DNA of 64,000 nt from Streptomyces sp. NBC_01551 (GCF_026339935.1 NZ_JAPEPX010000001.1:1346501-1410500), one strand, 5' to 3'. Positions 38,125 through 45,990 are shown, counted from the first letter of the stretch. The notes: generated by a model from the sequence alone, not told the origin. Numbers and translations: made by a program.

Positions 38125-38787
38125 TCAGCGGCTGGCGGTGATCGCCGGGCAGCCGAGGCAGATCGCGCCGCGGTCGAAGTCGGCGAGGGGGCGGCGGGTG
38201 GAGCAGGCGGCGCAGACCTGAGTGCCGGCCGGGGCGGCCTCCTCGCGGACCGGCGCGGCGGCGTCCTCGTCGGCCTGGCCGTCGTCGAGGCCGAGGACCA
38301 GGGCGACGACGTCGAGCGGGCGGGGCAGGTGGGCCTCCTCGCCGGCCTCCGCCCGCTCCTGCCGCACCCGGCCGATCAGGTCCCGCAGGACCCCGTACGC
38401 GAGCGCGCCGCGCAGGGCGTTCCCGTTGACGGGGCCGGCGGCGTGTTCGCGGAGGCGGATCAGGTCGGCGCGGACGTCGGCGAGGCCGGGCTCCATCCCT
38501 TGCCGCGCGGCGTCCCTCGCGGCGTCCCGCTCGGCGCGGGCGTCGTCCCGCTCCCGGGTGATCTGCTTCACGAGGGCCTGCATGCCGGTGTCGGCCGCGA
38601 TGACGTCGGCGCGGGCCTGCCCCAACTGCGTCAGCAGGCTCTGCCCGGTGGCCCGGTCCTTCGCGAGGTCGGTCAGCGCCCGGTCCCGGGCGGCGGTGAC
38701 GGTGTCGACCTCGGCGAGGGCCTCCGTCAGGGCGGCGCGGTCGGCGAGCAGGGCGGCGTATGTGCTGGCGGTGACGATGCGGATCAC
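38125..38787 (-). CDS. Coiled-coil protein with C-terminal zinc ribbon
   Basis: A 220-residue protein. The first 100 residues are a long charged helix ([40 protein letters not shown]). A helical middle follows (GALAYGVLRDLIGRVRQERA), and the last 30 residues contain CAACSTRRP and CLGCP, a zinc ribbon. Function unknown. It is 16 bp before the next gene in the operon. Confidence 0.55.
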   Translation of the reverse strand: MIRIVTASTYAALLADRAALTEALAEVDTVTAARDRALTDLAKDRATGQSLLTQLGQARADVIAADTGMQALVKQITRERDDARAERDAARDAARQGMEPGLADVRADLIRLREHAAGPVNGNALRGALAYGVLRDLIGRVRQERAEAGEEAHLPRPLDVVALVLGLDDGQADEDAAAPVREEAAPAGTQVCAACSTRRPLADFDRGAICLGCPAITASR

Positions 38788-38803
38788 GGGGTGTCTCCTC
38801 GGG

Positions 38804-39106
38804 TCAGGTGGTGAACAGGGCGAGCTGGTCGGAGGTGAGGGCGGCCGCGGCGGCCTCCTCGCGGATGCGGCGCCCGGCTCGGTCCGCGTCGGCGGCGTGC
38901 GGGGCGCAGACGGCCGTCAGGGCGTCCGTCGGGAGGTGGACGGCGTCGACCAGGCGCACGGCCGGGTCCGCCGGGGTCAGGACGGTCGCCAGCTCCCAGC
39001 ACTCCGGGGCGGCGCGGCAGAGGCGGCCGTCCCGGCGGGTGACCGCCCGGAACACGGGGTTTGCGTGCGCCGGGGCGGTCGAGGCCGGGTGCGGGGTAGC
39101 GGTCAC
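38804..39106 (-). CDS. Small hypothetical protein
   Basis: A 100-residue protein starting GTG, overlapping the stop of the upstream gene (39103-39106). It has RDGRLCRAAPECWELATVLT and CAPH, possibly a metal site. The C-terminal helix ends LTSDQLALFTT. Function unknown. Confidence 0.5.
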   Translation of the reverse strand: MTATPHPASTAPAHANPVFRAVTRRDGRLCRAAPECWELATVLTPADPAVRLVDAVHLPTDALTAVCAPHAADADRAGRRIREEAAAAALTSDQLALFTT

Positions 39107-39813
39107 CGGGGGTCCGGGGCGCCGGCCTGCCAGCGGTCGAACCCCTCGACCTGGGAGTGGACCCACGCCAGGGGGCCGCGGCCGATGACGCCCTCCGCCC
39201 AGTCGAGGGCGGCCGTGATGTCGGCGTTGGAGTCGGCCGGGTCGAAGGTGTCGTGCGTGTCGTAGTGGTCGCCCTCCAGCTCCCACCCCCACACGTCGAT
39301 GTCGATGTGGCAGGCCGTCAGGGTCCAGCGCACGGGCGCCTCCTCCGGGGTCGTGGCGTTGCCGGGGCCGTTCAGGCCGGGGCGCAGGAACAGGCGGCCG
39401 TTCGGGCCGCCCGGGGTGGTGCTGACGGCGGCGGTGCGCCGCTGTTGGGGGATGGACACCGGCCGCCCGCCCGGACCCGTCAGCGGGCCGGTGAGGGGCG
39501 GGGGTGAGGGGACCGACCCGGAGGTCGGGGCCGGGGCCTTCGCTGCGTCCCGGGCGTCCTGGCGGCGGCCGAGCCGTTCGCTCGCCCATGTGCCGGTCAG
39601 GCCGGCCGCGGTCATCAGCGCGGCCGCGCCGTCGAGGTGGCGGCCGGTGGCCAGGCAGCCGACGGCGATGACGGCCGCGACGGCCGGAGGCACCGGGGAG
39701 GTCAGGGCGGCGGTGAGGCCGTTCTCCACGCGGGCGGTGGCGGTGCGGAGCGCGGCCCGCACGGGGTGCTGCTGCGCCTCGCCGGTCGGGGCCGGCGTGT
39801 TGGTCGGATCCAT
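39103..39813 (-). CDS. Membrane-associated hypothetical protein
   Basis: A 236-residue protein. Residues 40-75 form two hydrophobic segments (PPAVAAVIAVGCLATG, AAALMTAAGLTGTW). A Pro/Thr-rich linker leads to a C-terminal domain (WTLTACHIDIDVWGWELEGD; ADITAALDWAEGVIGRGPLA) of unknown fold. A perfect 14-bp palindrome lies 12 bp before its ATG. It is the first gene of the leftward group that ends at 37014. Confidence 0.55.
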   Translation of the reverse strand: MDPTNTPAPTGEAQQHPVRAALRTATARVENGLTAALTSPVPPAVAAVIAVGCLATGRHLDGAAALMTAAGLTGTWASERLGRRQDARDAAKAPAPTSGSVPSPPPLTGPLTGPGGRPVSIPQQRRTAAVSTTPGGPNGRLFLRPGLNGPGNATTPEEAPVRWTLTACHIDIDVWGWELEGDHYDTHDTFDPADSNADITAALDWAEGVIGRGPLAWVHSQVEGFDRWQAGAPDPR

Positions 39814-39824
39814 GCGTCGTATCC

Positions 39825-39838
39825 CGTTCTCGAGAACG
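39825..39838. promoter_or_regulatory. Perfect palindrome before the 39103-39813 gene
   Basis: CGTTCTCGAGAACG is a perfect 14-bp palindrome 12 bp upstream of the ATG. Placement fits a repressor operator. It resembles but does not equal the GTTCC-N5-GGAAC operators elsewhere in the element. Confidence 0.5.
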
Positions 39839-39886
39839 CTCCGCCGCGCGGGGCGGGGCGGGTGACTGGTGGTCGGGACGCAGCAG

Positions 39887-39916
39887 GGCCGCCGCCCCCG
39901 GGGAGGGGCGGCGGCC
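39887..39916 (-). terminator. Hairpin terminator
   Basis: GGCCGCCGCCCC (39887-39898) pairs perfectly with GGGGCGGCGGCC (39905-39916). It follows the stop at 39943 on the minus strand. Confidence 0.75.
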
Positions 39917-39942
39917 GGTACTGCGGTGCGTGCTCGGGAGGG

Positions 39943-40215
39943 TCAGGGGCGGAGCAGGGCGCGGAGGCGCCGGAGGTCGACCGCGAAGGCGTCAACGCGG
40001 TCCAGGAGCGCGTCTACGCCGGGGCCGTCCAACTCGGCGTCCAGGCCGGCGGACCAGACCGAGACGACCGCCGGGGAACCGGGGGTGCCGAGGTCGCGGA
40101 ACCACTCGGCCGTCAGCCCGCCCGCCTCGGCGACGGGGAGCCAGGCCGGGGCGGGGAGGAACGCGGCCAGGAGGCCGGAGGAGGTGCCGGTGCCGTACAC
40201 CGTGGCGGCCGTCAC
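39943..40215 (-). CDS. Small hypothetical protein
   Basis: A 90-residue protein with GTG start overlapping the upstream stop (40212-40215). It reads SSGLLAAFLPAPAWLPVAEA and ends in an Arg/Leu-rich helix LRRLRALLRP. Function unknown. Confidence 0.45.
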   Translation of the reverse strand: MTAATVYGTGTSSGLLAAFLPAPAWLPVAEAGGLTAEWFRDLGTPGSPAVVSVWSAGLDAELDGPGVDALLDRVDAFAVDLRRLRALLRP

Positions 40216-40439
40216 CGGCCGGACCGGATCCGGCGCAGCATCTCGTCCGCCGACGGGTCGGCGGGGTAGGCGACGGCGGCGGGCCGGGGCCGGGACGGGG
40301 TGGTGACGGTGAAGGCCGGCCGGTTGCAGCGGCACGCCCAGTACTCACACAGCGGGCACACGTCGTTGGGAAGGACGGCCGCCGCGGCCGGGGCGGGGGT
40401 GGTGAGGGGACGGGCGAGGGTGTTGGTACGGTCGCTCAT
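40212..40439 (-). CDS. Small zinc-binding protein
   Basis: A 75-residue protein. CPLCEYWACRC (about 28-38) is a tight Cys cluster likely to bind zinc. The rest is Pro/Arg/Ala-rich. It is first of a two-gene unit and has the TGAGCGACCG start region immediately after a promoter-like gap. Function unknown. Confidence 0.5.
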   Translation of the reverse strand: MSDRTNTLARPLTTPAPAAAAVLPNDVCPLCEYWACRCNRPAFTVTTPSRPRPAAVAYPADPSADEMLRRIRSGR

Positions 40440-40494
40440 GCTGGTGCGTTCCTCTCGTCAGGTGATCTCTGCTGAGGGGGCGTGCTGCGTGCGA

Positions 40495-40548
40495 AGGACG
40501 GCCCGTCCGGGCTTACGGCGTTGGTAGCGCCGCCGGACGGGCCGTCCT
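40495..40548 (-). terminator. Long-stem terminator with GTTGGTAGCG apical loop
   Basis: AGGACGGCCCGTCCGG (40495-40510) pairs perfectly with CCGGACGGGCCGTCCT (40533-40548). The apical region carries GTTGGTAGCG (40520-40529), also present in the hairpin at 41316-41350. Confidence 0.8.
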
Positions 40549-40572
40549 GTTGTGCGGTGGGGCTCTGGAGGG

Positions 40573-40767
40573 TCAGGGGGCCGGGCAGTGCAGCGGGCAC
40601 CGGCACGGCGGGTACTGAGAGGTGATCTCGGGGACCACGTCGCGGTCGGGGTCGACCGTGACCGGCGGCCCGTACGTACGGCCGCCGTCCCTGCTGATCC
40701 GAATGGTGAGGACGGGCCGCTGCTCCTGGCCGTCGTTCCCGCCGAGGGCGGGCCGGGCGGCCGTCAC
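40573..40767 (-). CDS. Small hypothetical protein
   Basis: A 64-residue protein overlapping the upstream gene by 4 bp (ATGA). It has QRPVLTIRISRDGGRTYGPP, a beta hairpin, then a C-terminal CRCPLHC, a possible metal site. Function unknown. Confidence 0.5.
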   Translation of the reverse strand: MTAARPALGGNDGQEQRPVLTIRISRDGGRTYGPPVTVDPDRDVVPEITSQYPPCRCPLHCPAP

Positions 40768-41270
40768 GCCGCCACGTCCACGTCAGCGCCGGTGACGGCC
40801 GCAACCGGGAGGTCGACGGGGGCCGGGACCGTCACCGGGGCGATGTCCGTCACGCGGAGGCTCGCCGCGACCTCCTTCATGGGCACCTCGCCGAGCCCGT
40901 GCCGCTTGTACGTGGCGCGGATCGCGTCGAGGTCCGGAGTCTGACGGGTTGACACGACCCGCTCGATCAGCCAGCGGCCGCCGTACAGGCCGGCGGGGAG
41001 TCGGGAGATCAGCTTCTTCGCGGCCCTCTTGTTCCGCTCCGCGGCGCGGGCCTGGTCGGCCGCCTTCGCGTAGGCGGCGGCGGAGGCGCTGATCTCCTCC
41101 TCGGTGGGGACCTCGTCGGCGTTGAACACGTCGGCCGGGTCCGGGGCGAGGAGGTCACGGTCATCGGTGCCGCCGGTGAGGGCGGTCACGGTGCCGGACA
41201 CGACACCGGTGACGGTGCCGGTGACTGCGGCGGTGGCGATGCGGGCGAGCTGGAGAGCGGTACGGAACAT
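40764..41270 (-). CDS. Hypothetical protein with N-terminal membrane-like segment
   Basis: A 168-residue protein. The first 35 residues are a Val/Thr/Ala-rich hydrophobic stretch (ALQLARIATAAVTGTVTGVV), then an acidic region and a basic helix (KAADQARAAERNKRAAKKLI). A compact domain follows (WLIERVVSTRQTPDLDAIRA). It is the first gene left of the GntR regulator and diverges from it over 531 bp. Function unknown. Confidence 0.55.
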   Translation of the reverse strand: MFRTALQLARIATAAVTGTVTGVVSGTVTALTGGTDDRDLLAPDPADVFNADEVPTEEEISASAAAYAKAADQARAAERNKRAAKKLISRLPAGLYGGRWLIERVVSTRQTPDLDAIRATYKRHGLGEVPMKEVAASLRVTDIAPVTVPAPVDLPVAAVTGADVDVAA

Positions 41271-41315
41271 TCGGGCCTCCGTGCTGTGCGGTTGCTCTGT
41301 GCCTGGTGCGTGCGA

Positions 41316-41350
41316 AGGCCCCGGGCCGTTGGTAGCGGCGTCCGGGGCCT
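41316..41350. terminator. Hairpin with GTTGGTAGCG loop in the divergent region
   Basis: AGGCCCCGG (41316-41324) pairs with CCGGGGCCT (41342-41350), loop containing GTTGGTAGCG (41328-41337). It lies in the 5' region of the leftward gene, so it may be an attenuator. Confidence 0.5.
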
Positions 41351-41370
41351 GGTGGCCGAGGGGCCGACGA

Positions 41371-41402
41371 CCGGCACCCCCGCGTCATGTCGGGGGTGCC
41401 GG
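41371..41402. terminator. Second hairpin in the divergent region
   Basis: CCGGCACCCCCG (41371-41382) pairs perfectly with CGGGGGTGCCGG (41391-41402), loop CGTCATGT. It would lie in the leader of the leftward message. Confidence 0.6.
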
Positions 41403-41629
41403 AGGTCGACGGCTCGGAGCCGTCAGCAAAGGTTGAGATGCGATGTTCGCCTCACCACCCGAGGGCGGTGGGGCCGGCTTGTCGCCGGTGCCGTTTCTCG
41501 TGCACGCCGTCCCCCCTACTGGCTGGCTGGGGCTGCACGCATATCCAGTTCTCAAGTACCGCCGGGCGCTCTCTTTCGGCGTGATCCGTGCGTGGTCCTC
41601 CGCGCGGTGCCGTCCGGGCCGTGACGTGC

Positions 41630-41759
41630 AGTCAAGTCGCCTTGGGAGCGGCTTGACTGATGGACCGTCAATGACCAAGGTAGGGGCTCCAACACGGAGA
41701 GTCAAGTCTCTTGCTAACTGTCTTGAGTCTCGTCAAGATGGAAGCTGCACCGGCTTGAC
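41630..41759. promoter_or_regulatory. Cluster of CAAG/CTTG operator half-sites upstream of the GntR gene
   Basis: The 531-bp gap 41271-41801 has no credible gene. Near the GntR gene it holds AGTCAAG (41630-41636) facing CTTGACT (41652-41658), GAGTCAAG (41699-41706) facing CTTGAGTC (41722-41729), GTCAAG (41732-41737) and CTTGAC (41754-41759). These A+T-richer, repeated half-sites fit autoregulation by the GntR protein and control of the divergent operon. Confidence 0.6.
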
Positions 41760-41801
41760 GCTCCGGTAGCCTGGGAGTCAGTCGACGGAAGGACACACGC
41801 C

Positions 41802-42572
41802 ATGAGTGAGAGTCAGCGGCCGACCACGAACGGGATCGCGGCCGCGATCCGGGAAGGGATCAGCGCCGGCCGCTACCCGTACGGGAGCAGGCTGCCGAGC
41901 GTGAAGGACGGGGCGGCCGAGTGGGGTTGCTCGCAGCAGACCGTTGCGTCGGCGTACTCGCAGCTCCAGGGGCTCGGCCTGGTCCGCATCGACCGAGGTA
42001 ACGGCACGATCGTGACGGCCGGCCGTCAGGCTGACGCCCACCTGGGCACCTACTCGCCTCCGCACCTCGCCGAGGCGGTGCCGTGGAAGGCGACCGGCGG
42101 CGGCGTCGAGACCTCGGAGACCACCCTGGTTCGTCAGCTGACGGCCACGAAGGTGATGACCGCGTGGGGCATCCCGGACGGGGAGGACGTGATCGAGCGG
42201 ACGCGGATCCGTCGGCTCGACGGCGTGCCGGTGCAGCACAAGCTGACGGTGATCCCGTACGCGCTGGCGTCGCGCATGCCGGAGGGTCACCAGGGCACGC
42301 CGCCGATGATGACTCCGGTCGGCGCGCCGGACATCACGCCCCCGGAGGGGGTCCGCGTCGCGGACTGGCTCGGGTGGGAGGTGATCGGTACGCAGTGCGC
42401 GATCACGGCGGAGCCGATGGACGCGGCCGCCGCCGAGGCCCTCGGCGTCCCGGAGGGCACGCCCGGGTTCCGGGTGGTCGCCATCGCGAGGGACTCTGAG
42501 AACCGCGTCGTGTCCGCGACGGTGACGACCGCTCCCCTGCACCACCGGATCACGCTCGACATCATCGGGTGA
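41802..42572 (+). CDS. GntR-family regulator (UTRA domain), KorSA-like
   Basis: A 256-residue repressor. The N-terminal winged helix has GIAAAIREGISAGRYPYGSR and DGAAEWGCSQQTVASAYSQL; the UTRA ligand domain (about 110-256) contains TRIRRLDGVPVQHKLTVIPY and ends LHHRITLDIIG. GGAAGGA is a good ribosome site. In pSAM2-type elements such regulators (KorSA) hold transfer and replication genes silent. The CAAG/CTTG sites upstream are probable targets. It is one of the few rightward genes in the element. Confidence 0.8.
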   Translation: MSESQRPTTNGIAAAIREGISAGRYPYGSRLPSVKDGAAEWGCSQQTVASAYSQLQGLGLVRIDRGNGTIVTAGRQADAHLGTYSPPHLAEAVPWKATGGGVETSETTLVRQLTATKVMTAWGIPDGEDVIERTRIRRLDGVPVQHKLTVIPYALASRMPEGHQGTPPMMTPVGAPDITPPEGVRVADWLGWEVIGTQCAITAEPMDAAAAEALGVPEGTPGFRVVAIARDSENRVVSATVTTAPLHHRITLDIIG

Positions 42573-42630
42573 CCCCCGCGCCAGCGGCCCGACAGATGGC
42601 CCCTGCCTCACCGCGTCGGCCCCGGGCAGC

Positions 42631-42670
42631 ACAGCGCCCCCCGTCCCAGGCCAGGGACGGGGGGCGCTGT
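42631..42670. terminator. Bidirectional terminator between GntR gene and the leftward operon
   Basis: ACAGCGCCCCCCGTCCC (42631-42647) pairs perfectly with GGGACGGGGGGCGCTGT (42654-42670), a 17-bp stem with a 6-nt loop, between convergent stops. Confidence 0.85.
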
Positions 42671-42689
42671 CGTGCGTCCGCTCCGGTAG

Positions 42690-43181
42690 TCACCACTCCT
42701 GATAGGGCGGCAGGTTCTGCACCGCCCGGGCCTCGACGTCCCGCAGGGCGTCCGTGATGTCCTCGCCCCGGGCGAACCGCCCCACCAGGGCCGCCACCCC
42801 CGCCAACGGGTTGTAGAGCAGCACCTCCACCGCATCGGCGGCGGGCAGCGGGTCCGGGAAGGAGCACAGGTTCACCGTGGACAGGGGCCGGCCTCCCATC
42901 GCGGCCCGCACCTCCCCGGCCGCCACGGCGAGGAAGCCGTTCCCCTCGTACGAGACCCGCCGCATCAGGTCCACGGAGGGGATCCCGGAGTCGGGGCGCG
43001 GCCCGGCCGCGCCCTGGTGGAGCGGGAACGAGTACCGGTACTGGAGGATCCCGGCGGCGGCCGCGAGCTCGGCGGCCCGGCCTCCTTCCGCGGCGTGGAC
43101 GGCGGCGAGGGACTGGACTGCCCACAGCACGTCTGCGCTGTCCATGTCCCGGTACTGGGCCCGCATGTCAGGAGTCGTCAT
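42690..43181 (-). CDS. Hypothetical element protein
   Basis: A 163-residue soluble protein, mostly helical (YRDMDSADVLWAVQSLAAVH; PAADAVEVLLYNPLAGVAAL). It overlaps the upstream gene by 4 bp (ATGA). No family recognised. It is conserved-looking but without catalytic motifs. Confidence 0.55.
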   Translation of the reverse strand: MTTPDMRAQYRDMDSADVLWAVQSLAAVHAAEGGRAAELAAAAGILQYRYSFPLHQGAAGPRPDSGIPSVDLMRRVSYEGNGFLAVAAGEVRAAMGGRPLSTVNLCSFPDPLPAADAVEVLLYNPLAGVAALVGRFARGEDITDALRDVEARAVQNLPPYQEW

Positions 43182-43954
43182 CGCTGCGCCCCCGGCTGAT
43201 GGCCGGTGAGGGCCGTCAGGGCCGCCGTCCTGTACGCGGTGACGTGCCCGCACGGCCACGGGTCCCACCGGTGGGACGCCGGGGCCGGGGACACCTCCGC
43301 CCTGTACTCGCCGCCGCCCGTGACGCGCCCCTCCGCCGCGGCCTGGTGCTCCGGGCATGCGTAGATCACACCGTGGAGCGTCCCGAGGCGGCCGGGCCCG
43401 GGCGTCGTCGCTTCCACGTGCAGTGAGGCGCCCGCCGTGCACTCCCATCCGGTGTGTCCGTCGCTGGAGGCGGTGCCGGGGTTCGCCCGGAGTTCCTCGG
43501 CGTACCGCGCAGCCTCGGGCCGCACGACCGGCGCGGGGACGGAGGCCGGCCCCGGCCGCGCCGTGCCGGTGCACTTCGCCGCCCCGTGGCAGTCCAGCGC
43601 GCAGTTGTCGCCCTCCTCCTCGGCGTCCAGGGCGGGGCGTACGGTCGCGCGGAGGCACCCGCGCACCAACCCGTCCACCCCTCCCTTCCACCCGGCGTAC
43701 AGGTGCTGGACGCCGTCCGCGTCGGTACGGGTGTCCACCTCGGCGGCGAGGTGTGCCGCCCACCCGCGCACGGCCTCCTGCTGCTCGGCGGCGCTGTAAC
43801 TCAGGCTGTCCGCCTCGCCGGTCACGGCCCCGCTGGTGGCGAGCGTCCAGACCAGCGGCGGGAGGTCGAGGCGGCGGCCGGCGGCGAGGAGGTCGCCGAG
43901 GAATGCGTACGCGCGGGCCTGCCAGCGGTGCAGGTCGGCGGTGGGTGTGGTCAC
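43178..43954 (-). CDS. Hypothetical Cys/His-containing protein
   Basis: A 258-residue protein. GTG at 43954 was chosen because AAGGAG lies about 6 nt upstream. The first 130 residues are helical (ADLHRWQARAYAFLGDLLAA). Then come CALDCHGAAKC, WECTAG, YACPEHQ and PWPCGH, enough Cys/His for one or two zinc sites. Function unknown. It couples to the next gene by ATGA. Confidence 0.55.
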   Translation of the reverse strand: MTTPTADLHRWQARAYAFLGDLLAAGRRLDLPPLVWTLATSGAVTGEADSLSYSAAEQQEAVRGWAAHLAAEVDTRTDADGVQHLYAGWKGGVDGLVRGCLRATVRPALDAEEEGDNCALDCHGAAKCTGTARPGPASVPAPVVRPEAARYAEELRANPGTASSDGHTGWECTAGASLHVEATTPGPGRLGTLHGVIYACPEHQAAAEGRVTGGGEYRAEVSPAPASHRWDPWPCGHVTAYRTAALTALTGHQPGAQR

Positions 43955-44086
43955 GTGCTGCTCCTTCGTTGTGCGGCCGTGTGCGGGCCGCGTAGGGGTG
44001 GGTGGGTGTTCGGGGGGCCGGGTGGACCCGGTAGGGCCGCGTACGGCCCGTGTGCGGCCGCGTTCGGGCAGTGACGGCCGGAGGGT

Positions 44087-44116
44087 GCCCGGCACCCCGT
44101 GGTCGAGGTGCCGGGC
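44087..44116 (-). terminator. Hairpin after the replication-type gene
   Basis: GCCCGGCACC (44087-44096) pairs perfectly with GGTGCCGGGC (44107-44116), 9 nt beyond the stop at 44126 on the minus strand. Confidence 0.7.
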
Positions 44117-44125
44117 GAGGTGGGG

Positions 44126-45736
44126 CTAGAACGGGGCGTCGACCAGGACGGCGGCGGCCCTGCGCTCCATCTCCGCGTCGATCCGGCACCGGAGGCACAG
44201 GCCGAGGACGGTCCCGGGCTGCGCCCGGCCGTCGCACGGTTCACCCCTGCGGCCGGGGCACTTGCCGTCATCGGTCGGCGGCGCGGTGACTCCGGCGGCG
44301 GCCCATGCCGCCGCGCAGGTGTCGCACATCTCGCCCTCGTCCGGGGCGCGGCGGCCGCAACCGGTAGCGCAGTCCGGCAGCTCGGCGCAGTCCTCGCACA
44401 GGTCGAACCCGGGGATGGGCTCACGGGAGCACACGGTGCACTCGTAGTGCACGCGGTGGTTCTTGGCTTCCTCGACGGTGCGGCCGGCCACGGCGGTGCT
44501 GGAGTGGTCGACGGGGCTGTACTCCTCCGCCCGGGCCTGTGCCGGGACGGGGCCCCACGTGGCCGTGGGCGACGGCGGCGGGTTCTTCGCGGCCTCCTTG
44601 AGACGGGCGGAGACGATCGCGCCGACGGTGCGGGTCAGCGGTTCCGGGAGCGGCCGCCCCACGATGACCTGACGGAGGGTCGACTCCTTCCAGCCGATGG
44701 CGAGCATGCCGGTCACCATCCGGCCCTGATCGGTAAAGGTCTTGCCGGTCAGGAGGAACTCCGGGTGCCATGCGCCGATCTCCCGGAGCAGCCGCTCCCC
44801 GGGGGTGTCCGACGCCGGCGGGCTGTCAGCGGCCGGACCTCCGCCCGGGGTGGCCTCCGCTGCTGCTGCGCTGTTGTCCGGCGCGGCGTCAGCCGCCGCC
44901 GGTCCCCGGAGGCCGGCCTGCGGCTGCTCGGGCACCTGCTCCTCCTCGACCTCGCCGCCTCCGTCCGTCCGTCCATCCGTGTCGTTCGCGCGCACGCCAC
45001 TACCTACAGATACGGACGGACGGACGGGGGGCTCGTTCTCGGATGGTGACTGAGAGGGTCCCTCGGAAGGTGACTCAGAAGGTTGTGGGACTTCAAGTCC
45101 CCGGGGTGGGGACTTCAAGTCCCCGGGGGTAGGGACTTCAAGTCCGGGGGGTGGGGATTTGAAGTCTCTGGGGGTGGGGATTTGAAGTCCCTGGGGGTGG
45201 GGACTTGAAGTCCCCGGGGTGGCGCCCTCGGTGTCCGTTTCGCCCTGGGGACTCGAAGTTCCTGGGGCGGCGGCCGGTGCGGTGCTCGCGGCCTTCCTCG
45301 GGCGCTTTGAGCCCTTGTCCACCCGGGCCTTCTTCGGCGGCGCGGGCGCCAGCGGAGGCCTGTTCTCCGGCGTGATCGGCGGCCGGCCGAGGTTCGCCCG
45401 CTGCTCGTTGATGCTCTTCAACTGTTCCGCGCTCCACCACTCAGCGGGGATCATCACCTCCCAGATGACGGGCCGCATCTCCTCGTGGATCCTCAGCCAC
45501 ACCGCCGACTGGTGCGAGGTCTGGCGGCGCAGGATGCCGCGCGACTCCATCGCGCGGCACTTGACCCCGGCCGTCTTCTTGTCGATCCGGGCGGCGTTGC
45601 CGAGGGTGGTGTACGACCGGAAGCAGTTCATTCCGTCGAAGTCGCCTTTGACGACGAGGGCCACCAGGACAGCGCGCTCCTCGGCGTCGGCGATGGGGGC
45701 GTGGTCGATGGCCCACAGGACCGGGTACAGGCTCAT
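44126..45736 (-). CDS. Replication-initiator-type helix-turn-helix protein containing iterons
   Basis: A 536-residue protein. Residues 1-110 form a winged-helix domain (MSLYPVLWAIDHAPIADAEE, ARIDKKTAGVKCRAMESRGI) similar to plasmid and phage replication initiators. The middle (about 160-230) is a repetitive GLEVPTPGDLKSPP stretch encoded by 22-23-bp DNA repeats. Another helical domain follows (LAIGWKESTLRQVIVGRPLP), then a C-terminal Cys-rich region with four Cys pairs (CTVCSREPIPGFDLCEDCAE and CLRCR). ATG overlaps the upstream gene (45733-45736). A replication role is inferred from domain shape and the iterons. Confidence 0.65.
   Translation of the reverse strand: MSLYPVLWAIDHAPIADAEERAVLVALVVKGDFDGMNCFRSYTTLGNAARIDKKTAGVKCRAMESRGILRRQTSHQSAVWLRIHEEMRPVIWEVMIPAEWWSAEQLKSINEQRANLGRPPITPENRPPLAPAPPKKARVDKGSKRPRKAASTAPAAAPGTSSPQGETDTEGATPGTSSPHPQGLQIPTPRDFKSPPPGLEVPTPGDLKSPPRGLEVPQPSESPSEGPSQSPSENEPPVRPSVSVGSGVRANDTDGRTDGGGEVEEEQVPEQPQAGLRGPAAADAAPDNSAAAAEATPGGGPAADSPPASDTPGERLLREIGAWHPEFLLTGKTFTDQGRMVTGMLAIGWKESTLRQVIVGRPLPEPLTRTVGAIVSARLKEAAKNPPPSPTATWGPVPAQARAEEYSPVDHSSTAVAGRTVEEAKNHRVHYECTVCSREPIPGFDLCEDCAELPDCATGCGRRAPDEGEMCDTCAAAWAAAGVTAPPTDDGKCPGRRGEPCDGRAQPGTVLGLCLRCRIDAEMERRAAAVLVDAPF
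45089..45260. repeat. Seven iteron-like repeats (candidate replication origin)
   Basis: The near-palindrome GACTTSAAGTC (or GATTTGAAGTC) starts at 45089, 45111, 45134, 45156, 45179, 45202 and, more diverged, 45250. Steps are 22, 23, 22, 23, 23 and 48 bp, about two helical turns, each followed by a C/G run. The spacing is not a multiple of three, so DNA conservation rather than protein is selected. It lies inside the replication-type gene. Confidence 0.75.
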
Positions 45737-45930
45737 CGGGCACCCCCGGCAGCCAGGAGGCCAGCGTGCGCGGCTGCGGGACGGGGAGCGGGCAGGGACG
45801 GCATCATGGCCTCCGTGGTGAGGCCGCCCGGCGTGCTCGCGGCACAGTGCCGGGCGGTGTGCGTACCGGCGGCCCAGAACCAGCCCGGGTAGTTGGCGCG
45901 GGCTGCGGGGCCCGCTAGGGTGTGGCGCAT
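45733..45930 (-). CDS. Small hypothetical protein upstream of the replication-type gene
   Basis: A 65-residue frame, MRHTLAGPAARANYPGWFWA, with HxxxxCA and a Pro/Ala-rich end. GGAG lies 8 nt before the ATG. Its stop overlaps the start of the replication-type gene (ATGA), so it may be a leader cistron. Function unknown. Confidence 0.45.
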   Translation of the reverse strand: MRHTLAGPAARANYPGWFWAAGTHTARHCAASTPGGLTTEAMMPSLPAPRPAAAHAGLLAAGGAR

Positions 45931-45958
45931 TGCAGGCGCTCCTGAGGAGTGCTGAGAG

Positions 45959-45990
45959 AGGCCCGGCGACTGTGAGAGGGAGCCGGGCCT
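45959..45990. terminator. Hairpin between small genes
   Basis: AGGCCCGGC (45959-45967) pairs with GCCGGGCCT (45982-45990). It lies 20 bp past the stop at 46010, so it may attenuate transcription into the replication gene. Confidence 0.55.

Noticed and set aside
39516..39526. GACCCGGA, the known TraB recognition 8-mer of some Streptomyces plasmids, here and near 47697
   Set aside because: Single copies within coding regions of a very GC-rich sequence; real loci have tandem copies in non-coding DNA.
41385..41705. Possible 106-codon gene on the minus strand in the GntR upstream gap
   Set aside because: It overlaps hairpins and the operator cluster, has no ribosome site, and its translation is Pro/Arg-rich without pattern.
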